This document shows positions 8,300-18,186 of a stretch of DNA of 64,000 nt, piece by piece. The translations under genes and the position numbers were made by a program. The notes beneath the pieces are model-generated. The model saw only the letters and a list, made by a program, of their open reading frames with translations. It ran no database searches and was not told where the DNA came from. Within the stretch, counting starts at the first letter, position 1. The number at the start of each line of letters is the position of its first letter. Origin of the DNA: Streptomyces muensis (lineage in GTDB: Bacteria > Actinomycetota > Actinomycetes > Streptomycetales > Streptomycetaceae); assembly GCF_021474425.1 (NCBI RefSeq), contig NZ_JAKEIP010000003.1:1-64000 (forward strand), read 5' to 3'.

Positions 8300-9240
8300 C
8301 GCTGTCCTTCCAGGAAGGCGCGGATGTCGGCGCCGAGCTCGTCCCCGGCGTCCTCCATCGCGAGGTGGCCGGCGTTCGGGTAGCGGCGGACGACGGCGTG
8401 CGGATGGCGGCGGGTCCACTCGGTGAGGACGTCAGGGGTGAAGACCGGGTCGCGCATGCCCCAGCCGATGAACATCGGGATCCGGCGCAGGTCGTCCGAC
8501 TCGGGCGACGGTTCGAGCAGCCGCCACGCCGCGTCGGTGGCGTCGCGGGGGATGGCGCGGACGAACTCCGTGATCGCCCGGCGGTTGCCGCGGCGCCGGT
8601 GAGGCAGCAGATAGGCGCGCCGTTCAGCGGGCGACAGCGGGTGGGTGACGCCGACGCGGAAGGTGGCCCGGGCGAAGGCGTTGGTGGCGTGCGTGGCGGC
8701 GGCCACGGGCCGGTGGTCCCTGATCCAGCGCAGGTAGAACGGCAGGCGGTAGCCGTCCGGCCAGGGGAACGCGATGGTGTTGAGGACCACCAGGCGGGAG
8801 ACGACGCCCGGGTTGCGCAGCAGCCAGGCGAAGCCGAGCGGGCCGCCCCAGTCGTGCATGACGAACGTCCAGCCTCGCGCCGGGACGCCCTCTAGGTCGA
8901 CCAAGTGCCGGTAGAGGGCGTCCAGATGGTCCAGTTGGGCCTGGTAGCGGGCGGCCGGGTCCGCCGGCAGGGCGAGGTGCTGGGACAGGCCGAGGCCCGG
9001 CAGATCGGGGGCCAGACAGCGCCCGTGCGGGGCGAGCGCGGGAAGCAGTCCGCGCCAGGCGTAGCTCCAGGTCGGATTGCCGTGCAGGAACAACAGCGGT
9101 TCGCCCGCACCGAGGTCCAGATAGTGCTGGCCGGTCGAGGGGACGAGTCGCCAGTGCTCGCGGGCGGGGTAGCCGGGCAGCAACTGCCCGAGGACGGACG
9201 AGCGCGGGGCGCCGGCCGGGCGGCGGCTCTCGGCGGTCAC
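8296..9240 (-). CDS. oleB: OleB-like beta-lactone decarboxylase (haloalkane dehalogenase family)
   Basis: A 314-residue alpha/beta hydrolase. HGNPTWSY supplies the oxyanion region, Asp130 in MHDWGGP is the nucleophile typical of the dehalogenase/OleB group, and NAGHLAMED supplies the catalytic His. OleB removes CO2 from the beta-lactone to leave an internal cis-olefin. The intact catalytic set argues that this cluster ends in an olefin and not a retained beta-lactone, unless the enzyme acts in self-protection or editing. It overlaps oleA upstream and oleC downstream by 4 bp each. Confidence 0.8.
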   Translation of the reverse strand: MTAESRRPAGAPRSSVLGQLLPGYPAREHWRLVPSTGQHYLDLGAGEPLLFLHGNPTWSYAWRGLLPALAPHGRCLAPDLPGLGLSQHLALPADPAARYQAQLDHLDALYRHLVDLEGVPARGWTFVMHDWGGPLGFAWLLRNPGVVSRLVVLNTIAFPWPDGYRLPFYLRWIRDHRPVAAATHATNAFARATFRVGVTHPLSPAERRAYLLPHRRRGNRRAITEFVRAIPRDATDAAWRLLEPSPESDDLRRIPMFIGWGMRDPVFTPDVLTEWTRRHPHAVVRRYPNAGHLAMEDAGDELGADIRAFLEGQR

Positions 9241-10265
9241 AGGCGGATCAGCGCCAGACCGAAGCTCATGCCGCTGGCCAGGCCGAGCATCGCCACGGTG
9301 TCGCCCGGTTCGACACGGTCGGCCTCTCGCGCCTTGACCAGTTGCAGGGGCAGGGAGGCCGCGGCGCAGTTGCCGTGGTCGGCCACGGCGGGCATGCAGC
9401 GGTCAGCGGGCAGGGACAGCTTGTCGACCATCTCCTGGTACTGCGGCATGCCGATCTGATGGAAGGCGATGAAGGCGCTGGCGCGAAGCGCCTCCAACTC
9501 CCGCTCCGCGGCCTGATGGAGGAACGTCAGGCCCTCGACCGCGGTGGTGCGCAGCAGATCGCCGTTGAGTCGCAGGGTCACGTGCTCGTCGTCGATCGAA
9601 CGCGGGTGCATGGATCCGCCGCCGCTCACGGTGCAGGCGTTCCAGGCCGTCGAGTCCGCCGCGAAGCGAAGGGTGAGCACGCCGGGGTCGCTGTCGCCGG
9701 AGGGCCCGGCGGTGAGCAGCAGGGCGGCGCCGGCGTCGGAGACCGTGTAGCCGGGCATGGCCCGCATCAGGGCCTCGTGGTCGGGGACGTGCCAGCGGGT
9801 GACGAGGGAGCCGACCTCGCCGCAGGCGATCAGCACGGTCCGGTAGCGGCGCGTCGCGATGAACGCGTTGGCCACCTCGATGGCGTTCAGGACGCTGTTG
9901 CAGGCGTTCTTCACGTCGAACACCGGGCAGGTGGCCCCCAGTTTGGCCGCCACGATGTGCGAGGTCGACGGTTCGATCATGTCCAGACAGGTGGCGGCGA
10001 ACAGCAGCAGGTCCACCTGGTCGATGGTCAGGCCGGCGTCGTCGAGCGCCTTGCGGGCGGCCGCGGCCGCGAGGTCCGAGGCGCACACGCCCTCTTCGCA
10101 CGCGTGGACGCCGCGTACGCCGGTGACGTCCTCGAGCAGGCCGGGCGGCGGTACGTAGGGACTTCCGGCGGCGGCGATGCCGGCCCGGATGTCCTCCATG
10201 GTCCGGTAGCGGGGCGGCAGATGGACGGCGGTGGCTGTCAAGCGGGCACGCGGGGCTTCGAGCAC
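9237..10265 (-). CDS. oleA: OleA-like thiolase-fold condensing enzyme
   Basis: About 342 residues, KAS III fold. The catalytic Cys122 sits in KNACNS; the His of FHQIGMPQYQ and the Asn of DHGNCAAAS complete the triad. OleA performs non-decarboxylative Claisen condensation of two acyl-CoAs to a 2-alkyl-3-ketoacid. The GTG at 10265 best matches the usual N-terminus; a second GTG at 10289 would lie inside a 17-bp palindrome and is less likely, and no strong ribosome site distinguishes them. It is the first gene of the ole operon and faces PKS1 across 154 bp, so the two units could share a control region. Confidence 0.8.
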   Translation of the reverse strand: MLEAPRARLTATAVHLPPRYRTMEDIRAGIAAAGSPYVPPPGLLEDVTGVRGVHACEEGVCASDLAAAAARKALDDAGLTIDQVDLLLFAATCLDMIEPSTSHIVAAKLGATCPVFDVKNACNSVLNAIEVANAFIATRRYRTVLIACGEVGSLVTRWHVPDHEALMRAMPGYTVSDAGAALLLTAGPSGDSDPGVLTLRFAADSTAWNACTVSGGGSMHPRSIDDEHVTLRLNGDLLRTTAVEGLTFLHQAAERELEALRASAFIAFHQIGMPQYQEMVDKLSLPADRCMPAVADHGNCAAASLPLQLVKAREADRVEPGDTVAMLGLASGMSFGLALIRL

Positions 10266-10283
10266 CGCGCCACCGTAACGGCC

Positions 10284-10300
10284 GGTCACGCACCGTGACC
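10284..10300. promoter_or_regulatory. 17-bp palindrome between oleA and PKS1
   Basis: GGTCACG-CAC-CGTGACC is a perfect 7+3+7 inverted repeat placed just upstream of the preferred oleA start and in the divergent ole/PKS1 promoter region. It is a candidate operator for an unidentified regulator. GGTCAC/GTGACC half sites recur before PKS2 with a different spacing. Confidence 0.45.
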
Positions 10301-10419
10301 CTGAATTCACTCGTTTGCCACCCAAGACACCACCAACGGGTGAAATCGCCCTTGGCCGTGGTGCCATGAGGGCAGTGTCCTCCCGCTCGAACCGGCAAGC
10401 GGGCGACAGGGGGCGGGGC

Positions 10420-13400
10420 ATGGGTGTGGGACGGGACGACCGGTCGGTGGCGGTGGTGGGCGTCGGCTGCCGGCTGCCCGGCGGCATCACCGACCTGGAC
10501 GGGCTGTGGGCGGCGCTGCGGGACGAGCGGGACCTCGTGGGAGAGATGCCGGCCGACCGGTTCCCCCGGGCCCTGCTCGTCGATCCGGGTGCGGTGCGGC
10601 CGGGCCGCAGCTACACCGCGGCCGGCGGCTTCCTCGACGACATCGCCTCCTTCGACGCCGGGTACTTCGGCATCTCGCCCAAGGAAGCGGCGCACATCGA
10701 TCCGCAGCAGCGGCTGCTGCTGGAGATGGCGGCCGAGGCACTGGACGACGCGGCCATCCCGGCCGAGGCGCTCGCCGGCTCCGACACCTGCGTGTACGTG
10801 GGGGTCTCCGATCCGGCCTACGGCACCATCCTGTCGATTCTGGAGGACCACACCAGCCCGCACACCATGCCCGGCACCACCCTGTCCATCACGGCGAACC
10901 GCCTCTCGTACGCCTTCGATCTGCGCGGCCCCAGCATGGCGGTGGACACGGCGTGCTCCTCGTCGCTGGTGGCGGTGGACCGCGCCTGCCGCACCCTGTG
11001 GGAGGGCACCAGCCGGGTGGCGCTCGCGGGCGGGGTGAACGTGCTCGTGAACCCGTTCTCGTACGCCGGTTTCTGCTACGCGGGGATGCTGTCGCGGCGC
11101 GGCCGGTGCGCGGCCTTCTCGGCCGACGCCGACGGGTTCGTGCGGGCCGAGGGCGGTGCGGTGCTGGTGTTGAAGCGGCTGGCGGACGCCGTGGCCGACG
11201 GCGACCGAATCCACGCGGTCCTCGCCGGCACCGGCAGCAACTCCGACGGGCGTACGACCGGTATGACGCTGCCCAGTTCCGAGGCGCAGGAGGCGCTGCT
11301 GCGCGCGGTGTGCCGGGAGGCCGGGATCGGCCCGGACGACCTGGTGTACTTCGAGGCGCACGGCACCGGCACGCCGGTCGGTGACCCCGCCGAGGCCCGT
11401 GCCATCGGACAGGCCCTCGGCGTGCGGCGCGGGGCGGGGCCGCTGCCCGTGGGGTCGGTGAAGTCCAACCTGGGGCATCTGGAGCCCGCGGCGGGCATGG
11501 CCGGTCTGCTCAAGGCGATCCTGGTGCTCCGGCACCGGATCGCGCCCGCCTCCCTGCACGCCCGGCCGCTCAACCCGGCGATCGACTTCGACGCGCTCGG
11601 CCTGGCGCCCACGGTGACACCCGTGGAGCTGCCCCGGTCGGAACGGGCCGCGGTAGGGGTGAACTCCTTCGGTTTCGGCGGCACCAACGCCCACGCCGTC
11701 GTCGTACCACCGCCTCCCGCGCCCCGGCCCGTACGCCCGGAAGCGGAGCCGGCCGGCAGGCCGGTGCCGGTGGTGGTGTCCGCGCGGTCGCCCAAGGCGC
11801 TGCGGCAGTTGAGCGTGCGGATGGCGCAGCGGCTGCGGGAGGCGGCGCCGGAGGAGTTCTACGACCTGGCCCGCACCAGCACGCTGCGGCGCACTGCGCA
11901 TCCGCACCGGGCCGCCGTGCTGGCCGCCGACGCGGGGCAGGCGGCCGACCGGCTGGAGGGTCTGTTCGCCGACTCGCCGTCCCACGGGGCCGTGGTCCGC
12001 AGGGCCGAGCGGGGCGCGGTGGCCTTCGTGTACTCCGGCAACGCCTCCCAGTGGCCCGGGATGGCCGCCGACCTGATGGCGGGCGAGGCCGTCTTCCGTA
12101 CCGCCGTCGAAGCGGCCGACGCCGCGCTGTCCCCGCATCTCGGCTGGTCCGTGGCCAAGGAGCTGGAGCGTCCCGCCGCGGCCCGCTGGGCGCGTACGGA
12201 GATCGCGCAGCCGGTGTTGTTCGCCGTCCAGGTGGGACTCACCGCGCTGTTGGAGTCCCACGGTGTACGCCCGCGCGCGGTCGCCGGGCACAGCGTCGGC
12301 GAGGTGGCCGCCGCGTACGCGGCCGGGGCACTGACGCTGGAGCAGGCCGCTCTGGTGCTCGCCCAGCGCAGCCGCACCCAGGCACGCACGGCGGGCCGGG
12401 GCCGGATGGCCGCCGTCGGCCTCCCCGAGGACGCGGCCCGTGCCGAACTGGCCCGCTTCGGCGGGGAGTTGGAGATCGCGGGTGTCAACAGCGACCGGGA
12501 CGTGACGGTGGCGGGCGACGCCGACGCGCTGGCCGCCCTCGGTGCCGAGCTGACGGCCCGTGACGTGTTCTTCCGCGAGCTGGATCTGGACTACGCCTTC
12601 CACAGCCGTGCCATGGACTCCATCGAGGGACCGCTGCGCGCCGCCCTCGCCGGTCTGGTCCCCGCCCGGGCCCGGGTGCCGTTCGTCTCCACCGTGACGG
12701 CCGGCCCGTTGACCGGACGGGAGTTGGACGCGGCGTACTGGTGGCGCAACGTGCGCGAGCCGGTCCGCTTCGGGGCGGCCATGGAGCACCTAGCCGCCGA
12801 CGGCATCGGCGTGGTCGTGGAGATCGGCCCGCATCCGGTTCTCCGTGCCTATCTGCGCCGCACCGCTCTGGCGTACGTGCCGACGCTGTCCCGGGACGGG
12901 GACGGGCCGCGTGAGGCGACGGCCACGGTCGCCGCGCTGCTCGCGGCCGGTGCCGAGGTGGACTGGCGGGCGCACTTCCCGCACCCCGGCCGCGTCGTCG
13001 ACCTGCCCGCGTACCCGTGGCAGCGTGAGCGGCACTGGCACGGCACTCCACAGGATCTCGTCCTGCACACCAGCGGCAGCGGAGCACGGGACCACCCGCT
13101 GCTCGGCGAGCGGCTGCCCGCGCCCCACCCCCTGTGGCACGGCACCCTGGAGCCTCAGCTCGTGCCCTGGCTGGGCGATCATCGGATCGACGGCGACGTG
13201 CTGATGCCGGCCGCCGCGTATGTGGAGATGGCGGTCACCGCAGGGGCGCGGGCGCTGGACCGGCCGGTGGAGGTGCGGCATCTGGACATCGCCCGCCCGT
13301 TCGCGGTCGGGTGGCCGGACCCGGCCGGCGCCGCGCTCCAGACCGCCGTCACCCCGTCGGACGGAGCGCTGACCATCAGCAGCCGGGACAGCCGCGGCGG

Positions 13401-16400
13401 CGAGGTCCAGCCTGTCGTCCGCGCCCAGGTCCGCACCCTGCTGGGCGGCGCCCCCGGTCCGCTGGACATCGCTGGAGTCAAGGCCCGCTGCTCCCGCACC
13501 CTGACCGGACCCGACTACTACGCGCACTGTCACCGCATGGGACTGGAGTGCGGTCCGGCCTTCCAGCTCCTGCACGGTCTGCACGTCGGCGACGGCGAGC
13601 TGCTGGCGTGGTACCGGCTCGACCATCCGGCCGACGCGTACACGGTCCACCCCGTGCTGCTGGACGGCCCGTTGCAGGCCACCGTCGCGCTGGCCGAGCG
13701 GCCGACGCGGGAGGACGCCGGCTATCTGCCGTCGGCGTTCGGGGCGGTACGGGTGTGGCGCACCCCGGCGCCGGAGGGCGTCGTCCATCTGCGGCGGCGT
13801 GGGCGCAGCGCCAACGAGGTCTGCTGGGACATCACGTACGCGGACCTCGACGGCACCGTCACCGCCGAGATCGACAAGTGCCGTACCCGGCGTGTCCGGT
13901 TCACCGACCACGCCCCGCTGACCGTCCAGCGCACCGTCCTGCGCGCTGCCCCGCACCCGTCGTTGCCCGCCCCGCCGTCCCCGCTGCCCGCTCCGGCCGA
14001 GTCGGCTCGCGGCGCCCGCGCGCGGATCGTCGCCGCCCGTGCCGAACTGGACGACAGCGGCCACGAACGGTTCACGGCCGCGGCGGAACGGGCCGGCGCG
14101 CACTGCTGGGCGGCGGCCCTGCGCGACCTGCTGCCCCGACCGGACGGGGCGTTCACCATGCCCGATCTGGTCGGCCACGGCCTCGCGCCCCGGCACCGCA
14201 GGCTGGTGCGGCTGATGCTGCCGCTGCTGGCCGAGCAGGGGCTGGCCGAGGCGGACGGGGAGGGATGGCGGCTGACCGACGTCACGGCCTGCCCCGAAGC
14301 GTCCCTGCGTTCACTGCTGGAGGAGCACCCGCGTTTCGGCCCGGCCGCGCTGCTGATCAACAGTCAGCTGCGGCACCTGCCCGGCGTGCTGCGCGGCCGG
14401 CTCGACCCGCGTGACCTGCTGCCCGTCGGCGAGAGCTTCCTCGAACAGCACCAGGAGACCGCTCCCGCCCACCGCTTCACCCACCGGGTGGTGCAGGCGC
14501 TGCTCGACGGCATCGTCCGGGACTGGCCCGCCGGCCGTCCGCTGCGTGTGCTGGAGGTCGGCGCGGGCGGCACGGCCCTGACCGCCGCCGCGCTGCCGAT
14601 GCTGCCGGCCGACCGCACCCACTACATGTGCACGGCCCCCGCCAACTCGTCCTTCGCCCGCGCCCGGCACCGTTTCGCCGCCTGCCGGTTCATCGAGTAC
14701 CGCACCCTCGACCTGGACGCCGATCCGGCCGTGCAGGGCTTCCCGCCGGGCGGCTTCGATCTGGTCCTCGCCGGGGACTCCCTGCACGCGACGGCCGACC
14801 TGGCCACCGCTCTGGGGCACGTCCGGTCGCTCCTCGCCCCGGGCGGCCACCTGTTGGCGACCGAGCGGCACCACGACCGGTTCGACGCGTTGCTGTCGGG
14901 CGGACTGGAGTCGTTGTGGCGGCGCGGTGACCGTACTCTGCGCCCCACCACCCGGCTGCTCCCCCACGACGCGTGGGTGCCCCTGCTGGAGCGCTGCGGG
15001 TTCACCGACCCCTGGCGGACGGGGCCCACGGACCACTCGGTCCTGATGGCCGCCGCGCCCCGCGTCCCGGTGACCGAACCCGCCCTGCCCGTCCCGGCGT
15101 CGGGCGCGGCCTGGCTCGTCGCCACGGAGAGCGACGCCGAGACCCCGACCGCCCGGGAACTCGCCGCCCTGCTGGGGCCGGCCACGGTCCTGCCCTGCCC
15201 CACCGACGCCGACGCCTGGACGGCGACCCTGTCCACCGATGCCGCGCCGCGCGTCGTGCTGCTGCTGGCCGAGCCCGACCCGCGGCACCTCGTGGCAAGG
15301 ACCGGCCGTCGCGCGACCGTCCTGCGCGCCCTGGCCGCCGCCTGCCGGAACCTGCCCGCCGACCGCACCGCCCAGGTCTGGCTGGTCACCCGCCCCACCG
15401 GTCTGTTCCCCGCCCCGGAACGTCCCGCGCACCCCGAGGACGCCGCCGTCTGGGGTGCCGCCCGCACCCTGGCCAACGAACAGCCCGACCTCGGACTGCG
15501 ACGCGTCTCCCTGGAGCGCACGGCGGACCCGGCCGCCGACGCCCGGCGCCTGGCCGTGGAGTTGCTCACGGCATGTCGCCCACGGGAGGAGAGCGAAGGA
15601 GCGGGCGAAGGCGGCGGCACGGGCTCGGGCGCAGGGGGCGGCACGGTGATGGTCGAGGACGAGGTCGTTCTCACCACGGCCGGTCGCTTCACGCCCCTGC
15701 ACATCGAGCATCCGGCCGACGAGGCTCCCGCCGTCCCCCTCGACGTGCCCTTCCTGCTGGAGGCCCGCGCCCCCGGTCCCGCCCGGCGCCTGGTCTGGCG
15801 GGAGACGACGGTGCCGCGGCCCGGGCCGAGGGAGGTCGTCGTCCGGTTGCGTGCCGTGGCGCTGAACTATCGCGACCCGATGCGCGCCAACGGCCTGTTG
15901 CCGCCCGAGGCCGTGGAGGACAGCCCGCTCAGCCGTGGGCTGGGCACCGACGGTGCCGGCATCGTCAGCGCCGTAGGCCCCGACGTGAGCGACTTCGCGG
16001 TCGGCGACCGGGTCTGCGGTGTCATGTCCGCGGCTCTCGCCTCCCACGCCGTCACCCACGACTACGGGCTGCTCAAGATCCCCGACGGGATGAGTTACGC
16101 CGAGGCGGCGACCTTCCCCGTCGTCTTCCTGACCATCCACCACGCCCTGGTCGACCAGGCGCGCATGGCGGCCGGCGAGACGGTGCTGGTGCACGGCGGC
16201 GCCGGAGCGGTGGGCCTGGCCGCACTGCAGTGCTCCCGTGCCCGCGGGGCCGAGGTCATCGCCACCGCCGGGACCGAGGCCAAACGGAACCTGCTGCGCA
16301 GCCTGGGCGCCCGGCATGTGCTCGACTCACGCAGCCTGGACTTCGTTCCACGTGTCCTCGAACTCACCGAGGGTCGGGGCGTCGACATCGTGGTCAACTC

Positions 16401-17943
16401 GCTCAGTGGAGAGGCCATCGCCCACGGCCTCGACCTGCTGCGGCCCAACGGCCGCTTCGTCGAACTCGGCAAGCGTGACATCTTCCTCAACAACACGCTG
16501 CCGATGCGTCCGTTCGACCGCAGCCTGACCTTCATCGGCTTCAACCTCGACCACGTCCTGCTGGACCGCGACCGCGGCACCCGCCTCGTGGCCGACGTCG
16601 TGCCCCACATCGAGCGCGGCGAGTACCGGCCGCTGCCGCACACGGTCTATCCGGCCGCCCGGGTGGAGGAGGCCTTCCAGGTCCTTCAGCACTCCCGGCA
16701 CATCGGCAAGGTGATCATCGCCCTCGACGGCGTCGATCAGGCCGACGCGAGCCCGGACGAGCGCCCGGACGAGAGCCCGCTGGACGAACCCGTCCTCGTC
16801 CAGCCCGCGTCCCCTGTGCCGACCCTGGACGCCGACGGCACCTACCTGGTGACGGGCGGACTGAGCGGGTTCGGTGCCGCGACCGCCCGCCGGCTTGCCG
16901 ACCACGGCGCCCGGCATCTGGCGCTGGTCTCCCGTCGCGGCGGGGCCGCCCCCGAGGCACCCGCCCTCCTGGACGACCTGGCCCGACGCGGCGTCCACGC
17001 CACCGCGTACGCGGCCGACGTCACCGACGAGTCGGCGCTGCGCCGGGTCATCGAGACGGTCGACGCGGGCGGGCACCGGCTGCGGGGCGTCGTCCACGCC
17101 GCGATGCACCTCGACGACGCGCCCCTGTCCGAGCTCACCGACGACAGGTTCGCGGACGTCCTGGCGCCCAAGGCGCACGGCGCGGCCCAACTGGACCGTC
17201 TCACCGCGGGCCACGATCTCGACTTCTTCCTCACCTACTCCTCGATCGCCGCCGCCGTCGGCAACATCGGCCAGGCCCCGTACGCGGCCGCGAACGCCTA
17301 CCTGGAGGCCCAGGCCCGCGCCCGGCGCGCCCAGGGTCGTCCGGGCACCGCCCTCGCCTGGGGGCCGATCGGCGAGACCGGGTACGTCGCCCGGCACGGC
17401 ATCGGCGGCGCCATGGCCGAGCGGGGCTTCGTGCCCCTCACCGTCGCCGATGCCCTCGCCACCGCCGAGGGCCTGCTCCACGACGGCTCGCTTCACGTCG
17501 ACTTGCTCCGCGACGGCCGACCCCGGCCGGCCACGGACGTCGCGGGCATCGGCCGCTACCGCTGGGACCGCGCCCGCCGTCTGCTGCCCGCCCTGGGCAC
17601 GGCACGGTTCAGCGGACTGGTGCCCGCCGACGCCGCCCCCGACTCGGAGGGCCGCGCGGACCTGCTGCGCGAACTGGCCGCCCTGGCACCCGACGACGCC
17701 CGGGCGGCGATCACCCACACCCTGGCCCGGCTGCTCGCCGCCGTCCTGCGCAGCGACCCCGAGGAGCTGGACGCCGCGCGCCCGGTGACCGACTTCGGTC
17801 TCGACTCGCTGCTGAGCACCGAGTTCCTGGTGCGTGCCGGCGAGCATTTCGACGTCCGTCTCACCGCCGCCGAACTGATGGCCGGCGACCGCACCCTGAA
17901 CCATGTGGCCCGGCTGGTGCACAGCAGGCTCGACCTCGGCTAG
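10420..17943 (+). CDS. PKS1: single-module reducing type I polyketide synthase (KS-AT-DH-MT-ER-KR-ACP)
   Basis: A 2507-residue protein. KS at about 8-425 (Cys179 in DTACSSS, EAHGTGT, KSNLGH). AT at about 534-815 (Ser625 in GHSVGE, and an AFH motif predicting malonyl-CoA). DH at about 890-1160 (His921, Asp1082). A methyltransferase-like region at about 1290-1540, ER at about 1780-2100 (GGAGAVGLAA), KR at about 2140-2380 (Tyr2288, LDD motif, B-type) and ACP with Ser2463. The order matches iterative highly reducing PKSs. The MT motif is degenerate (EVGAGGT, third glycine lost; the following acidic residue is Ala1406), so methylation is doubtful. There is no thioesterase or reductase domain. The ATG at 10420 follows AGGGGGCGGGG; an upstream ATG at 10315 would add 35 atypical residues. 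It is divergent from oleABCD. Confidence 0.9.
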   Translation: MGVGRDDRSVAVVGVGCRLPGGITDLDGLWAALRDERDLVGEMPADRFPRALLVDPGAVRPGRSYTAAGGFLDDIASFDAGYFGISPKEAAHIDPQQRLLLEMAAEALDDAAIPAEALAGSDTCVYVGVSDPAYGTILSILEDHTSPHTMPGTTLSITANRLSYAFDLRGPSMAVDTACSSSLVAVDRACRTLWEGTSRVALAGGVNVLVNPFSYAGFCYAGMLSRRGRCAAFSADADGFVRAEGGAVLVLKRLADAVADGDRIHAVLAGTGSNSDGRTTGMTLPSSEAQEALLRAVCREAGIGPDDLVYFEAHGTGTPVGDPAEARAIGQALGVRRGAGPLPVGSVKSNLGHLEPAAGMAGLLKAILVLRHRIAPASLHARPLNPAIDFDALGLAPTVTPVELPRSERAAVGVNSFGFGGTNAHAVVVPPPPAPRPVRPEAEPAGRPVPVVVSARSPKALRQLSVRMAQRLREAAPEEFYDLARTSTLRRTAHPHRAAVLAADAGQAADRLEGLFADSPSHGAVVRRAERGAVAFVYSGNASQWPGMAADLMAGEAVFRTAVEAADAALSPHLGWSVAKELERPAAARWARTEIAQPVLFAVQVGLTALLESHGVRPRAVAGHSVGEVAAAYAAGALTLEQAALVLAQRSRTQARTAGRGRMAAVGLPEDAARAELARFGGELEIAGVNSDRDVTVAGDADALAALGAELTARDVFFRELDLDYAFHSRAMDSIEGPLRAALAGLVPARARVPFVSTVTAGPLTGRELDAAYWWRNVREPVRFGAAMEHLAADGIGVVVEIGPHPVLRAYLRRTALAYVPTLSRDGDGPREATATVAALLAAGAEVDWRAHFPHPGRVVDLPAYPWQRERHWHGTPQDLVLHTSGSGARDHPLLGERLPAPHPLWHGTLEPQLVPWLGDHRIDGDVLMPAAAYVEMAVTAGARALDRPVEVRHLDIARPFAVGWPDPAGAALQTAVTPSDGALTISSRDSRGGEVQPVVRAQVRTLLGGAPGPLDIAGVKARCSRTLTGPDYYAHCHRMGLECGPAFQLLHGLHVGDGELLAWYRLDHPADAYTVHPVLLDGPLQATVALAERPTREDAGYLPSAFGAVRVWRTPAPEGVVHLRRRGRSANEVCWDITYADLDGTVTAEIDKCRTRRVRFTDHAPLTVQRTVLRAAPHPSLPAPPSPLPAPAESARGARARIVAARAELDDSGHERFTAAAERAGAHCWAAALRDLLPRPDGAFTMPDLVGHGLAPRHRRLVRLMLPLLAEQGLAEADGEGWRLTDVTACPEASLRSLLEEHPRFGPAALLINSQLRHLPGVLRGRLDPRDLLPVGESFLEQHQETAPAHRFTHRVVQALLDGIVRDWPAGRPLRVLEVGAGGTALTAAALPMLPADRTHYMCTAPANSSFARARHRFAACRFIEYRTLDLDADPAVQGFPPGGFDLVLAGDSLHATADLATALGHVRSLLAPGGHLLATERHHDRFDALLSGGLESLWRRGDRTLRPTTRLLPHDAWVPLLERCGFTDPWRTGPTDHSVLMAAAPRVPVTEPALPVPASGAAWLVATESDAETPTARELAALLGPATVLPCPTDADAWTATLSTDAAPRVVLLLAEPDPRHLVARTGRRATVLRALAAACRNLPADRTAQVWLVTRPTGLFPAPERPAHPEDAAVWGAARTLANEQPDLGLRRVSLERTADPAADARRLAVELLTACRPREESEGAGEGGGTGSGAGGGTVMVEDEVVLTTAGRFTPLHIEHPADEAPAVPLDVPFLLEARAPGPARRLVWRETTVPRPGPREVVVRLRAVALNYRDPMRANGLLPPEAVEDSPLSRGLGTDGAGIVSAVGPDVSDFAVGDRVCGVMSAALASHAVTHDYGLLKIPDGMSYAEAATFPVVFLTIHHALVDQARMAAGETVLVHGGAGAVGLAALQCSRARGAEVIATAGTEAKRNLLRSLGARHVLDSRSLDFVPRVLELTEGRGVDIVVNSLSGEAIAHGLDLLRPNGRFVELGKRDIFLNNTLPMRPFDRSLTFIGFNLDHVLLDRDRGTRLVADVVPHIERGEYRPLPHTVYPAARVEEAFQVLQHSRHIGKVIIALDGVDQADASPDERPDESPLDEPVLVQPASPVPTLDADGTYLVTGGLSGFGAATARRLADHGARHLALVSRRGGAAPEAPALLDDLARRGVHATAYAADVTDESALRRVIETVDAGGHRLRGVVHAAMHLDDAPLSELTDDRFADVLAPKAHGAAQLDRLTAGHDLDFFLTYSSIAAAVGNIGQAPYAAANAYLEAQARARRAQGRPGTALAWGPIGETGYVARHGIGGAMAERGFVPLTVADALATAEGLLHDGSLHVDLLRDGRPRPATDVAGIGRYRWDRARRLLPALGTARFSGLVPADAAPDSEGRADLLRELAALAPDDARAAITHTLARLLAAVLRSDPEELDAARPVTDFGLDSLLSTEFLVRAGEHFDVRLTAAELMAGDRTLNHVARLVHSRLDLG

Positions 17944-18161
17944 GCGTCGGAGTCCCACACGTCGGGGCCGCCGCCGCGCCACTCGATCAGCCCGGTCTGC
18001 CGCACGTAGTCGGGGTCCGCGCCCTCGATCCCGGCCCGGCGCAGGAACTCGGCCACGTCCAGCAGTCCGTACGCCATCCCCAGGAACTGGTCGTCCACCC
18101 GTACCCGCCGACCGCCGTCCACGGCGGGCGGGTAGACGACGACGGGCTGCGCGCTTGCCAT
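17940..18161 (-). CDS. Small conserved-looking protein of unknown function
   Basis: A 73-residue acidic soluble protein starting at the ATG in TTGCCATGG context on the minus strand; a longer upstream in-frame extension is Arg/Pro-rich and unlikely. The body (VVVYPPAVDGGRRVRVDDQF, then a short helical segment and a Trp-rich tail) looks like a real folded small protein, but I do not recognise the family. Its stop overlaps the PKS1 stop in a convergent arrangement (TAG on both strands, shifted by one base). Confidence 0.55.
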   Translation of the reverse strand: MASAQPVVVYPPAVDGGRRVRVDDQFLGMAYGLLDVAEFLRRAGIEGADPDYVRQTGLIEWRGGGPDVWDSDA

Positions 18162-18186
18162 GGCACCAGGGTGCGGGGCGGGACGC

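Noticed and set aside
8296..10265. Reading the ole genes as a lipstatin- or nocardiolactone-type cluster
   Set aside because: A catalytically complete OleB is present, there is only one OleA-type gene and no NRPS, so olefin formation fits better, although a beta-lactone end product is not fully excluded.
9403..12789. A 1128-codon minus-strand open frame across the PKS1 N-terminus
   Set aside because: It is antisense to conserved KS and AT motifs, has repetitive Arg/Gly/His-rich composition, and reads into oleA in the wrong frame. It is a GC-bias shadow.
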